Shown here piece by piece: positions 32,665-42,504 of a DNA stretch of 64,000 nt. A program made the position numbers and the translations under genes. How positions within the stretch are numbered: position 1 is the stretch's first letter; each line of letters starts with the position of its first letter. The stretch comes from an uncultured Oscillospiraceae bacterium. GTDB lineage: Bacteria; Bacillota; Clostridia; Oscillospirales; Oscillospiraceae. The stretch spans positions 1-64,000 of the forward strand of contig CAKTIE010000009.1 in NCBI GenBank assembly GCA_934565655.1, written 5' to 3'. Below the pieces are notes generated by a model. The model had not been told where the DNA came from, did no database searches, and saw only the letters and a list, made by a program, of their open reading frames with translations.

Positions 32665-33788
32665 TCTATTTTGATTCCGGAGCCACCACGCTGGAAAAAC
32701 CGGCCTCCGTCCGCTGTGCCATGGCACGGGCGGTCAACACTATGTCCTCGCCGGGACGGGGCAGCCATCAGGCCACCCGACTGGCGGAGGAGACGGACTA
32801 CGCCTGCCGCGCCGCGGCGGCAAAGCTGTTCGGCGTGGCGGATGAGTCCAATGTGATCTTTACCAGCAACGCCACCCACGGCCTGAATATCGCCATCCAC
32901 ACACTGGTGCAGCCGGGCAGCCATGTGGTGATCTCCGGATATGAGCACAACGCCGTTACCCGGCCGCTCCACGCCATCCCAAACGTGACGCTGACCGTCC
33001 TGAATACGCCGCCCTTCCAGCCGGAAAGAATGACGGAAGAGCTGAAGGAGGCGCTGGCGCAGGGGGTGGATGCGGTGATCTGCAACCATGTGTCCAACGT
33101 GTTCGGCTGCGTGCAGCCGGTGGAGGAGATGGCGGCGCTGTGCGCCGAAGCGGGGGTGCCCTTCCTGCTGGATGCGTCCCAGTCCGCCGGGATCCTGCCG
33201 GTGCGGATGGACGCGCTGCATGCGGCGTTCATCGCCATGCCGGGTCACAAGGGCCTGTACGGCCCCCAGGGTACGGGTCTGCTGCTGTGCAACCACGAGA
33301 CCGCGCCGCTGCTGTACGGCGGCACCGGCAGCCTTTCCAAATTGCAGACCATGCCGGATATGCTGCCGGACCGGCTGGAGAGCGGCACCCACAACATGCC
33401 GGGCATCGCGGGCCTGCTGGAGGGCATCCGCTATGTGCAGCGCACCGGCGTGGAGACCATTGCCGCCCATGAGCGCCGCCTGACCATGCAGGCGGTGGAG
33501 CTGCTGCGGCACACGGAGGGGATCCGCCTGTTCTGGCAGGAGGGCTTCCGCCATCAGACCGGCGTACTGTCCTTCGTGGCAGAGGGCGTGGACTGCGAGG
33601 AGCTGGGGGAGGCTATGGCCCAGCAGGGCGTGGCCCTGCGGGCGGGGCTGCACTGCGCGCCGCTGGCCCACCGCACGGTGGGAACGCTGAAAACCGGCAC
33701 GGTGCGCTTCAGCCCGTCGGCGTTCAATACGTCCCGGCAGGTGGTGCAGTTCGCACAGATACTGCAAACCACCCTTCGTAAAATGTAA
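32661..33788 (+). CDS. Cysteine desulfurase family aminotransferase, copy 1
   Basis: A 375-residue PLP enzyme of class V. The PLP lysine is in MPGHKGLYGPQGTG near residue 197, and the substrate cysteine is in GLHCAPLAHRTVGT near 332. It resembles the subfamily linked with selenium metabolism (TIGR01977-like). It would remove sulfur or selenium from Cys or Sec as alanine plus a persulfide or selenide. The short active-site loop resembles group II (SufS/CsdB-like) enzymes. Compare copy 2 at 59022-60185. No iron-sulfur scaffold gene is adjacent. Confidence 0.88.
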   Translation: MIYFDSGATTLEKPASVRCAMARAVNTMSSPGRGSHQATRLAEETDYACRAAAAKLFGVADESNVIFTSNATHGLNIAIHTLVQPGSHVVISGYEHNAVTRPLHAIPNVTLTVLNTPPFQPERMTEELKEALAQGVDAVICNHVSNVFGCVQPVEEMAALCAEAGVPFLLDASQSAGILPVRMDALHAAFIAMPGHKGLYGPQGTGLLLCNHETAPLLYGGTGSLSKLQTMPDMLPDRLESGTHNMPGIAGLLEGIRYVQRTGVETIAAHERRLTMQAVELLRHTEGIRLFWQEGFRHQTGVLSFVAEGVDCEELGEAMAQQGVALRAGLHCAPLAHRTVGTLKTGTVRFSPSAFNTSRQVVQFAQILQTTLRKM

Positions 33789-33810
33789 CACTCTGGTCAC
33801 AGAATTTTTG

Positions 33811-33839
33811 TTGCATTTTCCCAATATCTTTTATATAAT
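33811..33839 (+). promoter_or_regulatory. Promoter of the cdaA operon
   Basis: TTGCAT (33811-33816), 17-bp spacer, perfect TATAAT (33834-33839). Confidence 0.85.
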
Positions 33840-33893
33840 GTTAGTATCTATTGTTATGCGTAAAATCACACCCGAGAGGGGAGGGAACACGCC

Positions 33894-34784
33894 ATGGACA
33901 AAGTGCTGTCATTGATGGAGGATATTGGGAGGTACTTAACACTTCTCAAGATCACGGACTTTTTGGACGTGGCCATCATATTCTTCCTGGTCTATAAGCT
34001 GCTGTCGCTGGTGAAGAGCACCCGTGCGGAAAATATCCTGAAGGGCATCGGCATCTTCCTGCTGGCGCTGCTGGCGGCCCGCGCTCTGGATCTTCGCGCC
34101 GTCTACTATGTGCTGCGAAGCGTGGCGGAGATGGGCATCCTGGCGCTGATCATCCTGTTCCAGCCGGAGATCCGCCAGATCCTGGAGAAGCTGGGCAGCA
34201 AGAATATCCGCCTGATGCGGGTATTCCGCACGGAAAGTGAGATCACCGAGCTGGAGAAGGCCATCGACCAGACGGTGGTGGCCTGCAGCGAGATGAGCCG
34301 CACCAAGACCGGCGTGCTGATGGTGTTCGAGCGGAACATCAATCTGGACGATATCGTCCGCACCGGCACGGAGCTGGACTGCGAGGTGGTCAGCGAGCTG
34401 CTGAAGAACATCTTCTTCGTCAAGGCCCCCATGCATGACGGCGCGGTGATCGTCCGGCACGGGCGGATCGTCGGCGGCGGCTGCATGCTGCCGCTGTCCA
34501 AGAACGTGAACCTGAGCCGCGACCTTGGCATGCGCCATCGCGCCGGCATCGGCATGAGCGAGAATTCCGACGCGGTGGTGGTCATCGTCTCCGAGGAGAC
34601 CGGCTCCATCTCCGTGGCCATCGGCGGCATGCTCAAGCGGCACCTGATGCCCGAAACGCTGGGCAAGCTGCTGCGCAACGAGCTGATGCCGTCCGAGGAG
34701 GAAGCGGACAAGCCGCAGCCTCTGCTGCTGCTGTCGTTCCTGAAGCGTCTGGGAAAGGAGGACGACGATGGAGAAGAAGAATAG
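33894..34784 (+). CDS. cdaA: Diadenylate cyclase CdaA
   Basis: A 296-residue protein with three N-terminal membrane helices (about 20-100) and a DAC domain. The catalytic motifs are MHDGAVIV near residue 180 and RHRAGIG near 214. It makes c-di-AMP from two ATP, a second messenger that controls potassium and cell-wall balance. GAGGGGAGGG precedes the ATG at 33894. It overlaps cdaR by 17 bp. The usual third partner, glmM, is 17 kb away. Confidence 0.95.
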   Translation: MDKVLSLMEDIGRYLTLLKITDFLDVAIIFFLVYKLLSLVKSTRAENILKGIGIFLLALLAARALDLRAVYYVLRSVAEMGILALIILFQPEIRQILEKLGSKNIRLMRVFRTESEITELEKAIDQTVVACSEMSRTKTGVLMVFERNINLDDIVRTGTELDCEVVSELLKNIFFVKAPMHDGAVIVRHGRIVGGGCMLPLSKNVNLSRDLGMRHRAGIGMSENSDAVVVIVSEETGSISVAIGGMLKRHLMPETLGKLLRNELMPSEEEADKPQPLLLLSFLKRLGKEDDDGEEE

Positions 34785-36030
34785 AAAAGTCGTGCAGATC
34801 GTGCTGGCCGTGCTGATCACGCTGGCGCTGTGGTGCTATATGGAGTTTTACGACTCGCCCAATTCGGAGCTGGTCATCAAGGATATCCCGGTGGAGTTCA
34901 CCAATGAGGACACCATTCTGGCGGAGAACGGCCTGATGCTGCTGTCCGGCTATGATACGACGGTGGATCTGACACTGGAGGGCAAGCGGTGGGTGCTGAT
35001 GAAGCTGGATCCCTCCGAGGTCCGCATCGTGGCGGACACCAGCGGCATCGCGTCCGCCGGTGTGCAGACGCTGAATTACAGCTGGATACTGCCCAACGGC
35101 ATTTCCCCTTCGGATGTTTCGGTGAAGAGCAGAAGCATCTATAATATCACCGTGACGGTGGGCACCCTTTACAGTAAGCCTGTTCCCGTGGAGGTGGAGG
35201 TCAAGGGTCAGGTGGCCGACGGCTACTTTACCGGCGACATTACCATCGATCCTCAGACGCTGACCCTGCGGGCCGAGCGGGAGGATATGCTGAATGTCCA
35301 CCACGCCAAGGTGACGGTGAATCTGGCCGGCGCCACCAGCACGCTGATCGAAACGCTGGAATACACCCTGTATGATGCCAATGACGTTCCGGTCTATAAC
35401 GATAACATCCGGGCCTCCACCAAGCTGATCCAGGTAACGGTGCCGGTGCGCACCACCAAGACGGTGCCGCTGGAGATGGAGATGGTGGGGACGGAGCTGA
35501 TGAAGTCCGTGGATGTGAAGATCACGCCCGCCTCCGTTACCCTTGTGGGTGAGGGAAGCACGCTGGATACCATCAGCAAGATCACGCTGGATCGGATCTA
35601 TGTGGAGGATCTGGTGCCGGGACTGAACGGCCCCTATACCTATACCATCAAGCTGCCCGCCGGTGTGACCACCACGGACGGCACCAGCGAGGCTGTCGTG
35701 ACGGTGGCCATCGACGGCACCACGGAGGGAACGGTCACTCTGGACACCATCAACTGCGAGGGTGTGGCCGACGGCCTGAAGGCCGAAGTAAGCGAGCCGC
35801 TGGAGGTAATGCTGTGGGGTGACGAGGACGAGATCCAGAAGGTCACCGCCGCCGATATCCACGCCCGCGTGGATGTCAGTAGCATCACAGAGGAGGGCGA
35901 CTACGTCCTGCCTGTGACCGTTACGGCATCCTCTGAGTCCGGCGTCACGGTGCGCGGCAGCTATGAGGTGACGGTGCATGTGACCAGGCGGGATACGGCG
36001 CCGGAAACGGGGCAGCGTCCCGCAACATAA
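34768..36030 (+). CDS. cdaR: CdaA regulator CdaR (YbbR domains)
   Basis: A 420-residue protein with one N-terminal membrane helix (VVQIVLAVLITLALWCYM, residues 7-24) and about four YbbR repeats outside the cell (each with IPVEF, VPVEVEVKG, VPLEMEMVG and similar strands). CdaR binds CdaA and tunes its activity. The ATG at 34768 is inside the cdaA end, with AAAGGAGG before it. Confidence 0.92.
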   Translation: MEKKNRKVVQIVLAVLITLALWCYMEFYDSPNSELVIKDIPVEFTNEDTILAENGLMLLSGYDTTVDLTLEGKRWVLMKLDPSEVRIVADTSGIASAGVQTLNYSWILPNGISPSDVSVKSRSIYNITVTVGTLYSKPVPVEVEVKGQVADGYFTGDITIDPQTLTLRAEREDMLNVHHAKVTVNLAGATSTLIETLEYTLYDANDVPVYNDNIRASTKLIQVTVPVRTTKTVPLEMEMVGTELMKSVDVKITPASVTLVGEGSTLDTISKITLDRIYVEDLVPGLNGPYTYTIKLPAGVTTTDGTSEAVVTVAIDGTTEGTVTLDTINCEGVADGLKAEVSEPLEVMLWGDEDEIQKVTAADIHARVDVSSITEEGDYVLPVTVTASSESGVTVRGSYEVTVHVTRRDTAPETGQRPAT

Positions 36031-36055
36031 GCAACGATAAAGAAGGTATGACGAT

Positions 36056-36460
36056 ATGACACAGATCGCAACGATTGAAAAGGATCTGGGCGGCGGCTAC
36101 GCGGAGATCTCCGTACCTCGCAAGTCCGCCTGCGGCCACGACTGCGAGGAGTGCGCCGGCTGCGGTATGACCGGCGCTGCCATCAAGGCCCGGGCCAGAA
36201 ACGATATCGGCGCACAGCCCGGCGACAAGGTGGTGGTGGAAAGCAGCACCCGGAAGATCTTCGGTGTGGTGGCGCTGGTCTATGTGCTGCCGGTGGTGCT
36301 GTTCCTGCTGGGCTACTTCCTATCGGAGGGGCTGGCGGAGGGCGCACGGTATGCCATTGCCATCGCGGCCTTCGCGGTGAGCTTTATCCCCTGCGTGCTC
36401 TATGACCGCCACGCCCGGAAGAAGGAGCTGCTGACCTATCAGATCCTGCGGCTGTTCTGA
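36056..36460 (+). CDS. SoxR-reducing system protein RseC family
   Basis: A 134-residue RseC/MucC-like protein. The N-terminal half has four cysteines (CGHDCEECAGCGM, near residues 23-34) that could hold an Fe-S cluster, followed by two membrane helices (about 70-90 and 98-116). In other bacteria RseC is associated with Rnf electron transport and SoxR reduction; no rnf genes are here. The stop shares a base with the next start (TGATG). Confidence 0.82.
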   Translation: MTQIATIEKDLGGGYAEISVPRKSACGHDCEECAGCGMTGAAIKARARNDIGAQPGDKVVVESSTRKIFGVVALVYVLPVVLFLLGYFLSEGLAEGARYAIAIAAFAVSFIPCVLYDRHARKKELLTYQILRLF

Positions 36461-37353
36461 TGTTCGGCTATGTGCGTCCGGCCGCCCAACGGCTGACGGA
36501 GGAGCAGCAGCTGCGCTTTGAGGGCGCTTACTGCGGCTTGTGCCACACGCTGGGACGGCGCTACGGCCTGGCGGGGCGGATGATCCTCAATTATGATCTG
36601 ACCTTTCTGGCCATGCTGCTGTCGGAGGGAGCGGCGGAGCGCTGTACGAAGCGCTGCGTGATCCATCCCGTGAAGGGACGGCCCTGCGCCTGCGGTGGCA
36701 GCGCCTTTGAACTGGCGGCGGATATGAGCGTGATCCTGACGTGGTGGCAGATACAGGACGGCATCGCGGACCATGGCTTTTTCGGCGGGCTGAAATACCG
36801 GGCGGCATCACTGCTGCTGCGGCGGGCCTACCGGAAGGCGCGGGCGCTGCGTCCGGCGTTTGATGAGAGCACCCGGCGTCATCTGGAGAAGTTGAGCGCG
36901 CTGGAGAAGGAACACTGTCCGTCTCTTGATACGGCGGCGGACACCTTTGCCCGGCTGCTGGCGGATGCCGCCCGTGAGGTGGCCCAGCCGGTGAAGCGCC
37001 GCGTGCTGGAGCAGATGCTGTACCATCTGGGCCGCTGGGTCTATCTGGTGGACGCGGCGGACGATCTGAAAAAAGATGTGAAAACCGGCAGCTACAACCC
37101 GCTGCCCCTGCGCTACGCCCTTCCCGGCGATACGCTGACGGATACGGCGCGGCAGGCGCTGGCGCAGACGCTGGACAGCTCGATCCGCGCCATGGCGGCG
37201 GCCTTCGAGCTGTGGGATTTCGGTGACTACGGCCCGGTGATCGAAAGCACGGTCTATGAGGGCCTTTACGCGGTGGGGACCTCCGTCCTGGAGGGGACCT
37301 TCCGCCGAGAAACGAGAGTTTTACAGAAGAAAGGGGGACACCGGCATGCGTGA
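36460..37353 (+). CDS. DUF5685 family protein
   Basis: A 297-residue protein that resembles DUF5685: FGYVRP start, [14 protein letters not shown] near residue 23, and [18 protein letters not shown] near 200. Cysteine pairs (CGLC, CTKRC, CAC) and the DDxxKD motif hint at metal or nucleotide binding, but the family function is unknown to me. The ATG overlaps the RseC-like stop, and the gene overlaps the J-domain gene by eight bases. These three may act together. Confidence 0.78.
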   Translation: MFGYVRPAAQRLTEEQQLRFEGAYCGLCHTLGRRYGLAGRMILNYDLTFLAMLLSEGAAERCTKRCVIHPVKGRPCACGGSAFELAADMSVILTWWQIQDGIADHGFFGGLKYRAASLLLRRAYRKARALRPAFDESTRRHLEKLSALEKEHCPSLDTAADTFARLLADAAREVAQPVKRRVLEQMLYHLGRWVYLVDAADDLKKDVKTGSYNPLPLRYALPGDTLTDTARQALAQTLDSSIRAMAAAFELWDFGDYGPVIESTVYEGLYAVGTSVLEGTFRRETRVLQKKGGHRHA

Positions 37354-37987
37354 TCCCTATCAGGTGCTGGGCGTGCCCAGCACGGCAAGCGACGAGGAAG
37401 TCAAAAAAGCCTACCGGAATCTGGCGCGGAAGTACCATCCGGACAACTATCACGATAATCCGCTGGCCGATCTGGCCCAGGAGCGGATGAAAGAGATCAA
37501 CGAGGCTTACGAGGAGATCCAGACCCAGCGCAAGCGGGGCGCCTCCGGCGGCTATAACACCGGCGCGTCCACCGGCTATAATCCCTATGGCGCCGGCTAC
37601 GGCGCGGGGTATGGCGGCTATCAGTCCTATACCGGCCCCTATCAGCGGGTTCGCGCCGCCATCCAGCAGGGCAACCTGAATCTGGCGGAGGAGCTGCTGA
37701 ACGCCATGCGGGACCATGACGCCGAGTGGAACTTCCTCAAGGGTGTGATCTGCACCCGCCGCGGCTGGATGGACGAGGCAAAGCGCTACTACCAGACGGC
37801 GGTGCAGATGGATCCGGACGATGAGGAGTATCAGCGGGCGCTGGATATGGCGGAGGGCCGCCAGACGGCCTATCGCCCCGACGGCTACGGCCCGGTCAGC
37901 ACCGGAAACTGCCATATGAGTCCGTGCCTGCCGTTCTGCCTGCCGCTGTTCTGCTGCCCCGGCGGCGGTTATCTGTACTGTTGTTAA
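37346..37987 (+). CDS. J-domain protein with Cys-rich hydrophobic tail
   Basis: A 213-residue protein. Residues 1-70 are a J domain with [10 protein letters not shown], including the HPD motif that stimulates DnaK. A Gly/Tyr-rich linker (GYNTGAST, then [11 protein letters not shown]) leads to a TPR-like helical region of about 100-175. The last 20 residues are hydrophobic and Cys-rich (five to six cysteines, ending YLYCC), suggesting membrane contact or metal binding. It lacks the DnaJ zinc fingers, so it is not DnaJ itself. The start is ATG at 37346. Confidence 0.82.
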   Translation: MRDPYQVLGVPSTASDEEVKKAYRNLARKYHPDNYHDNPLADLAQERMKEINEAYEEIQTQRKRGASGGYNTGASTGYNPYGAGYGAGYGGYQSYTGPYQRVRAAIQQGNLNLAEELLNAMRDHDAEWNFLKGVICTRRGWMDEAKRYYQTAVQMDPDDEEYQRALDMAEGRQTAYRPDGYGPVSTGNCHMSPCLPFCLPLFCCPGGGYLYCC

Positions 37988-38028
37988 TTTACCGCGGCGG
38001 CATGACCGCCGGAAAGGGAGGATATACT

Positions 38029-38907
38029 GTGGTCAAGAGCATGACCGGCTATGGCCGGGCGCGGGAGACGCTGAACGGACGCGACATCACCGTGGAGGTA
38101 CGCTCCGTCAACAACCGCTATCTGGATTGCACCGTGAAGGTGCCCCGTACCTATATCTTTGTGGAGGACGCCGTCAAGGCCCGCGTGCAGAAGGCGGTCT
38201 CCCGCGGCAAGGTGGATGTGTTCATCACTATCGACGCCACGGCTGCCGACGAAACGGTGGTGGCCGTCAACGAGCCGCTGGCCCGGGGCTATTACGACGC
38301 GCTGACAAAGCTGAAGGACATGTTTTCCCTGGAGGGTGAGCTGTCCGCCGCCGTGCTGGCCAAGTTCCCCGATGTGCTGACGGTTACCAAGGCGGAGGAG
38401 GATCTGGAATCCGTCTCCGGCGACATCTGCGCCGTGCTGGACGAGGCGCTGAACGCCTATAACGCCATGCGTACCGTGGAGGGCGGCAAGCTCAGCGAGG
38501 ATATCACGGGCCGCGCCGCCACCATCGAGACCGTGGTGGGCAAGGTGGAGGAGCGCTCTCCCCAGACTGTGGCTGCCTATCGGGAAAAGCTGACGGCCCG
38601 CATGCAGGAGGTGCTGCAGTCCACCGCCATCGACGAGAGCCGCATCCTGACGGAGGCCGCTATCTTCGCCGACAAGATCGCCGTGGATGAGGAGACCGTC
38701 CGCCTGCGCAGCCACATCGCCCAGCTGCGCACCATGCTGGAGAGCGACCAGCCCATCGGCCGCAAGCTGGACTTCCTGATCCAGGAGGTCAACCGCGAGT
38801 GCAACACCATCGGCTCCAAGTGCAACGACCTGACCATCGCGCAGGACGTGGTGAACATGAAGGCCGAGGTGGAGAAGATCCGCGAGCAGGTACAGAATAT
38901 CGAGTGA
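38029..38907 (+). CDS. YicC family endoribonuclease
   Basis: A 292-residue YicC/YloC protein. It starts at GTG 38029 ([11 protein letters not shown]) after AAAGGGAGG. It has the family hallmarks [13 protein letters not shown] and, at the end, [17 protein letters not shown]. YicC has been described as an endoribonuclease; in Firmicutes the gene normally precedes remA and gmk, as it does here. Confidence 0.92.
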   Translation: MVKSMTGYGRARETLNGRDITVEVRSVNNRYLDCTVKVPRTYIFVEDAVKARVQKAVSRGKVDVFITIDATAADETVVAVNEPLARGYYDALTKLKDMFSLEGELSAAVLAKFPDVLTVTKAEEDLESVSGDICAVLDEALNAYNAMRTVEGGKLSEDITGRAATIETVVGKVEERSPQTVAAYREKLTARMQEVLQSTAIDESRILTEAAIFADKIAVDEETVRLRSHIAQLRTMLESDQPIGRKLDFLIQEVNRECNTIGSKCNDLTIAQDVVNMKAEVEKIREQVQNIE

Positions 38908-38917
38908 GGTGCCGGTG

Positions 38918-39181
38918 ATGCAGCTGGTGAATATCGGATTCGGCAATCTGGTGTCGGTGCAGCGGCTGATCGCGATCGTCAGCCCTGACAGCGCGCCGGT
39001 AAAGCGTCTGGTGCAGGAGTCCCGCGACCGTGGGATGCTGATCGACGCCACCTATGGCCGCAAGACGGCGTCCGTGCTGATCATGGACAGCGACCATGTG
39101 GTGCTTTCCGCCCTGAGTACAGAGCGGCTGGCGCCGCGCCTTGGCATGACGCCGCAGGATTTTACAGAGGAAGAGGGATAA
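38918..39181 (+). CDS. remA: Extracellular matrix regulator RemA (DUF370)
   Basis: An 87-residue protein ([20 protein letters not shown], then [20 protein letters not shown]) of the RemA/YlzA family. In Bacillus it is a DNA-binding activator of biofilm matrix and osmoprotection genes and forms rings. It is two bases before gmk. The ATG at 38918 is chosen over GTG at 38909. Confidence 0.9.
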   Translation: MQLVNIGFGNLVSVQRLIAIVSPDSAPVKRLVQESRDRGMLIDATYGRKTASVLIMDSDHVVLSALSTERLAPRLGMTPQDFTEEEG

Positions 39182-39183
39182 TT

Positions 39184-39780
39184 TTGGAGAAGAGAGGCAA
39201 AACATTTATCATTTCCGGGCCGTCCGGCGTGGGAAAAAGCACCGTTCTGGGCGCGCTGTTTGAGGGACGCGACGATCTGTATTTTTCCGTTTCCGCCACC
39301 ACCCGTGCGCCCCGTCCCACGGAGAAGCCGGATGTGGATTACCACTTTATCGAGGCGGAGACCTTCCGCCAGTGGATCGAGGACGGCGAGTTTCTGGAGT
39401 ATGCCGAGTATGTGGGCAACTTCTACGGCACGCCCAAGAAGTTTGTGGACGCCGCCATGGCCGAGGGCAAGGACGTGATCCTGGACATCGAGATCCAGGG
39501 CGCTACCCAGGTGCATGAGCTGCGGCCCGACGTGGTGCGGATCTTCATCGCGCCGCCCTCCTGGGAGGAGCTGGAGCGCCGCCTGACCGCCCGGGGCACC
39601 GATTCCCCGGAAAAGGTGCAGAAGCGCCTGCTGCGGGCCAAGGTGGAGCTGGAGAATGCCGGCCACTACGATTACTTTGTCATCAACGATACGGTGGAAA
39701 ACGCGGTGCAGGAGCTGCGGGCCATCATGCTGGCCGAGCACTGCCGCCCCGCCGACCGTATCGCGGAGTTGAATCAGTAA
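39184..39780 (+). CDS. gmk: Guanylate kinase
   Basis: A 198-residue guanylate kinase. The P-loop SGPSGVGKSTV is near residue 10, followed by SATTRAPRPTE and DVDYHFI for GMP binding. It converts GMP to GDP. It starts at TTG 39184 two bases after remA; AGAGGGA serves as the ribosome site. This unusual start is supported by alignment with the family start (EKRGKTFIISGPSG). Confidence 0.95.
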   Translation: MEKRGKTFIISGPSGVGKSTVLGALFEGRDDLYFSVSATTRAPRPTEKPDVDYHFIEAETFRQWIEDGEFLEYAEYVGNFYGTPKKFVDAAMAEGKDVILDIEIQGATQVHELRPDVVRIFIAPPSWEELERRLTARGTDSPEKVQKRLLRAKVELENAGHYDYFVINDTVENAVQELRAIMLAEHCRPADRIAELNQ

Positions 39781-39828
39781 GCTGCTATATTTGAATACAT
39801 CGCCTGAAAGGCAGAAGGAGATATTATT

Positions 39829-40044
39829 ATGTCTATGCTTTATCCCGCAATGAACCAGCTGACCAGCTATGTTCCCAACCGCTATATGATGGTCAATGTG
39901 GTGGCCCGCCGTGCCCGCCAGATCGCTTCCGAGGCGGAGGTCAGCGGCGAGCATCTGGAGGAGAAGCCCGTCACCATGGCCATCGACGAGGTGGCCGAGG
40001 GCAAGTTCGACGCCAGCACCATCGATTCCTCCATTCAGGAGTAA
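39829..40044 (+). CDS. rpoZ: DNA-directed RNA polymerase omega subunit
   Basis: A 71-residue omega subunit (SMLYPAMNQL, NRYMMVNVVARRARQI, KPVTMAIDEVAEGK). It assists assembly of RNA polymerase. AGAAGGAG precedes the ATG. Its place between gmk and priA is conserved in Firmicutes, although the coaBC gene often found here is missing. Confidence 0.94.
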   Translation: MSMLYPAMNQLTSYVPNRYMMVNVVARRARQIASEAEVSGEHLEEKPVTMAIDEVAEGKFDASTIDSSIQE

Positions 40045-40065
40045 CAAAGAGAGGAGAACAGGGCT

Positions 40066-42492
40066 ATGCAGATCGCGAAGATCGCTGTGGAAGCGGCGAC
40101 ATATGCCATCGACAAGCCCTATTCTTATCTGGTTCCCTCCGATATGGAGGTCAGCGTGGGCTGCCGCGTGCTGGTACCCTTTGGCCGGGGCAACCGCACC
40201 AGCGAGGGCGTTGTGCTGTCGCTGGAGCAGGGGGTGCCTTCCGGCCCGCTGAAGGCGCTGCGGCTGAATCTGGACGGCGAAGCGGTGATCTCCCGGCGGG
40301 AGATCAGACTGGCCCTCTGGATGCGGCAGCGGTATTTCTGCACGTTTTATGACGCCATCCGCACCGTTCTGCCCGCCGCCATCTGGTATCGCTATCAGGA
40401 GCTGTGGCAGCTGGTGACGGGCGCGGCGTGGGAGGGCCTGTCCGATAAGGAGACGGCAGTATGCCGTCTGCTGGCGGAAGGGCCGCAGGAGACGAACGTG
40501 CTGCGGGAGGCCCTCGGCGAGGGTGTGACCGCGGTGCTGCGCAGTCTGGAAAAGCGGGGCGTCGTTTCACAGCAGACGCTGAGCCGCCGTGCCGTGCAGG
40601 ACAAGACGGTGCAGCTGGCCCGTCTGGTATTGCCGGAGGACGAGGCCGCCGCGTGGGCGCAGTCCCGGAAGAAAAGCGCGCGGCGCATGTATGACGCGGT
40701 ACAGTTCCTGCTTCAGCAGGGGGAGACCGCCGTCCATGAGCTGTGCTATTTCACCGGAGTTCCCCGGCAGACGGTCACGGCGCTGGAAAAGCGCGGCGTG
40801 ATCGCCCTGCGGACGGAGGAGACCTATCGGATCACTGAAAAATCATATGCCGTAAAGGCAGAACGCATTACACTGAACGACGAGCAGCAGCAGGCGTATG
40901 AAGATATCCTGCAGCGGGCGCTGGCCGGCAAGGGCGGCGTGACGCTGCTGCAGGGCGTCACCGGCAGCGGCAAAACGCTGGTGTATATCCGGCTGGCGCA
41001 GGAGCTGCTGGCACAGGGAAGATCCGTGATGATCCTTGTGCCGGAGATCGCCCTGACGCCCCAGATGATGGCGCGGTTCACCGCCTATTTCGGGGACAGG
41101 GTGGCGCTGCTGCACAGTGGCCTGCGGATGACCGAGCGGTACGACCAGTGGAAGCGCATCCGGAAGGGTGAGGCCACGGTGGTGCTGGGCACCCGCAGCG
41201 CGGTGTTCGCGCCGCTGGAGCATCTGGGGCTGATCATCATGGACGAGGAGCAGGAGGGCTCCTATGAGTCGGAGCGCTCTCCCTGCTACCATGCCCGCGA
41301 TATCGCCAAATACCGCTGCGTGGCCGAGGGCTGCCATCTGGTGCTGGGCTCCGCCACGCCGACGGTGGAGACGGCATGGTACGCCAAGCACGGCGACTAT
41401 CATCTGTCGCTGCTGCGGCAGCGGTATAACCGGCAGCAGCTGCCCCGTGTGATCCTGGCGGACATGCGGCAGGAGCTGCGGCAGGGGAATATGACGGCCA
41501 TCAGCCAGCCACTGTATGAGGAGCTGAGGGCTAATCTGGAGCGGGGCGAGCAGAGCATCCTGTTTCTCAACCGCCGGGGCAGCAGCCGCCAGCTGCTGTG
41601 TCCCAATTGCAGCTTTGTGCCCCAGTGTCCCCGGTGCAGCGTGTATCTGACCTATCACAGCGCCAACGGCCGCCTGATGTGCCACTACTGCGGCTATTCT
41701 CAGCGTGCGCCGGAGGACTGTCCCGAATGCGGAACGCCCCTGCGGCATGTGGGCTTCGGCACCCAGCGGGTGGAGGAGGAGCTGCATGCCCTGTTTCCGG
41801 ACACGCCGCTGCTGCGGATGGACGCGGACACGGTGGGTGTGGGCCATGAGGCGCTGCTGAAGGAATTTGACGAGAAGAAGATCCCCATTCTCATCGGCAC
41901 CCAGATGGTGGCCAAGGGACTGGATTTTGAAAATGTGACGCTGGTGGGTGTGCTGGCGGCGGATCTGTCGCTGTATGTGGATCACTACCGGGCCGCCGAG
42001 CGGACGTTCAGTCTGCTGACACAGGCGGTGGGCCGGGCGGGCCGCGGCGAGAAAGAGGGCCGCGCCGTGATCCAGACCTACACCCCCAACAACGACGTGA
42101 TACAGGCCGCCGCCGCGCAGGACTATGAGCGGTTCTACGACGGAGAGATCCGGCTGCGGCAGCTGCGGCGCGATCCGCCCTTTGCCGACCAGCTGATGGT
42201 AACGGTGACGGGGCCGGAGGAGCCGGAGGTGCGCCGTGCCATCCAGGAGATCGGTGACAGCCTGCTGTCCGCCGCGAAGAAGCCGCCCTATGACGCGCTG
42301 GGACTGATGATCCTCGGCCCCGCGCCCGCACCGGTGGTGAAGGTCAATAACCGCTACCGCTACCGGGTGACGGTGATCGGCCGCAACGACAAGACGCTGC
42401 GGGGCCTGCTGGCGGCGTTTATGAAGGAGTTCTCAAAGCGCGGTGAAAACCGCAATATGCAGATATACACGGATTGTAATTTGATGGATTAG
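40066..42492 (+). CDS. priA: Primosomal protein N', replication restart helicase
   Basis: An 808-residue superfamily 2 helicase. The N-terminal 3' DNA-binding domain is followed by Walker A GVTGSGKT near residue 300, the DEEQ box (IMDEEQEGSYE) and later motifs (GTQMVAKGLDFE, QAVGRAGRG). Eight cysteines in the middle (CPNCSFVPQCPRC, CHYCGYS, CPECG) bind two zincs. It restarts stalled replication forks by loading DnaB. It is 21 bp after rpoZ. Confidence 0.95.
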   Translation: MQIAKIAVEAATYAIDKPYSYLVPSDMEVSVGCRVLVPFGRGNRTSEGVVLSLEQGVPSGPLKALRLNLDGEAVISRREIRLALWMRQRYFCTFYDAIRTVLPAAIWYRYQELWQLVTGAAWEGLSDKETAVCRLLAEGPQETNVLREALGEGVTAVLRSLEKRGVVSQQTLSRRAVQDKTVQLARLVLPEDEAAAWAQSRKKSARRMYDAVQFLLQQGETAVHELCYFTGVPRQTVTALEKRGVIALRTEETYRITEKSYAVKAERITLNDEQQQAYEDILQRALAGKGGVTLLQGVTGSGKTLVYIRLAQELLAQGRSVMILVPEIALTPQMMARFTAYFGDRVALLHSGLRMTERYDQWKRIRKGEATVVLGTRSAVFAPLEHLGLIIMDEEQEGSYESERSPCYHARDIAKYRCVAEGCHLVLGSATPTVETAWYAKHGDYHLSLLRQRYNRQQLPRVILADMRQELRQGNMTAISQPLYEELRANLERGEQSILFLNRRGSSRQLLCPNCSFVPQCPRCSVYLTYHSANGRLMCHYCGYSQRAPEDCPECGTPLRHVGFGTQRVEEELHALFPDTPLLRMDADTVGVGHEALLKEFDEKKIPILIGTQMVAKGLDFENVTLVGVLAADLSLYVDHYRAAERTFSLLTQAVGRAGRGEKEGRAVIQTYTPNNDVIQAAAAQDYERFYDGEIRLRQLRRDPPFADQLMVTVTGPEEPEVRRAIQEIGDSLLSAAKKPPYDALGLMILGPAPAPVVKVNNRYRYRVTVIGRNDKTLRGLLAAFMKEFSKRGENRNMQIYTDCNLMD

Positions 42493-42504
42493 AGGTAAGA
42501 AAAC

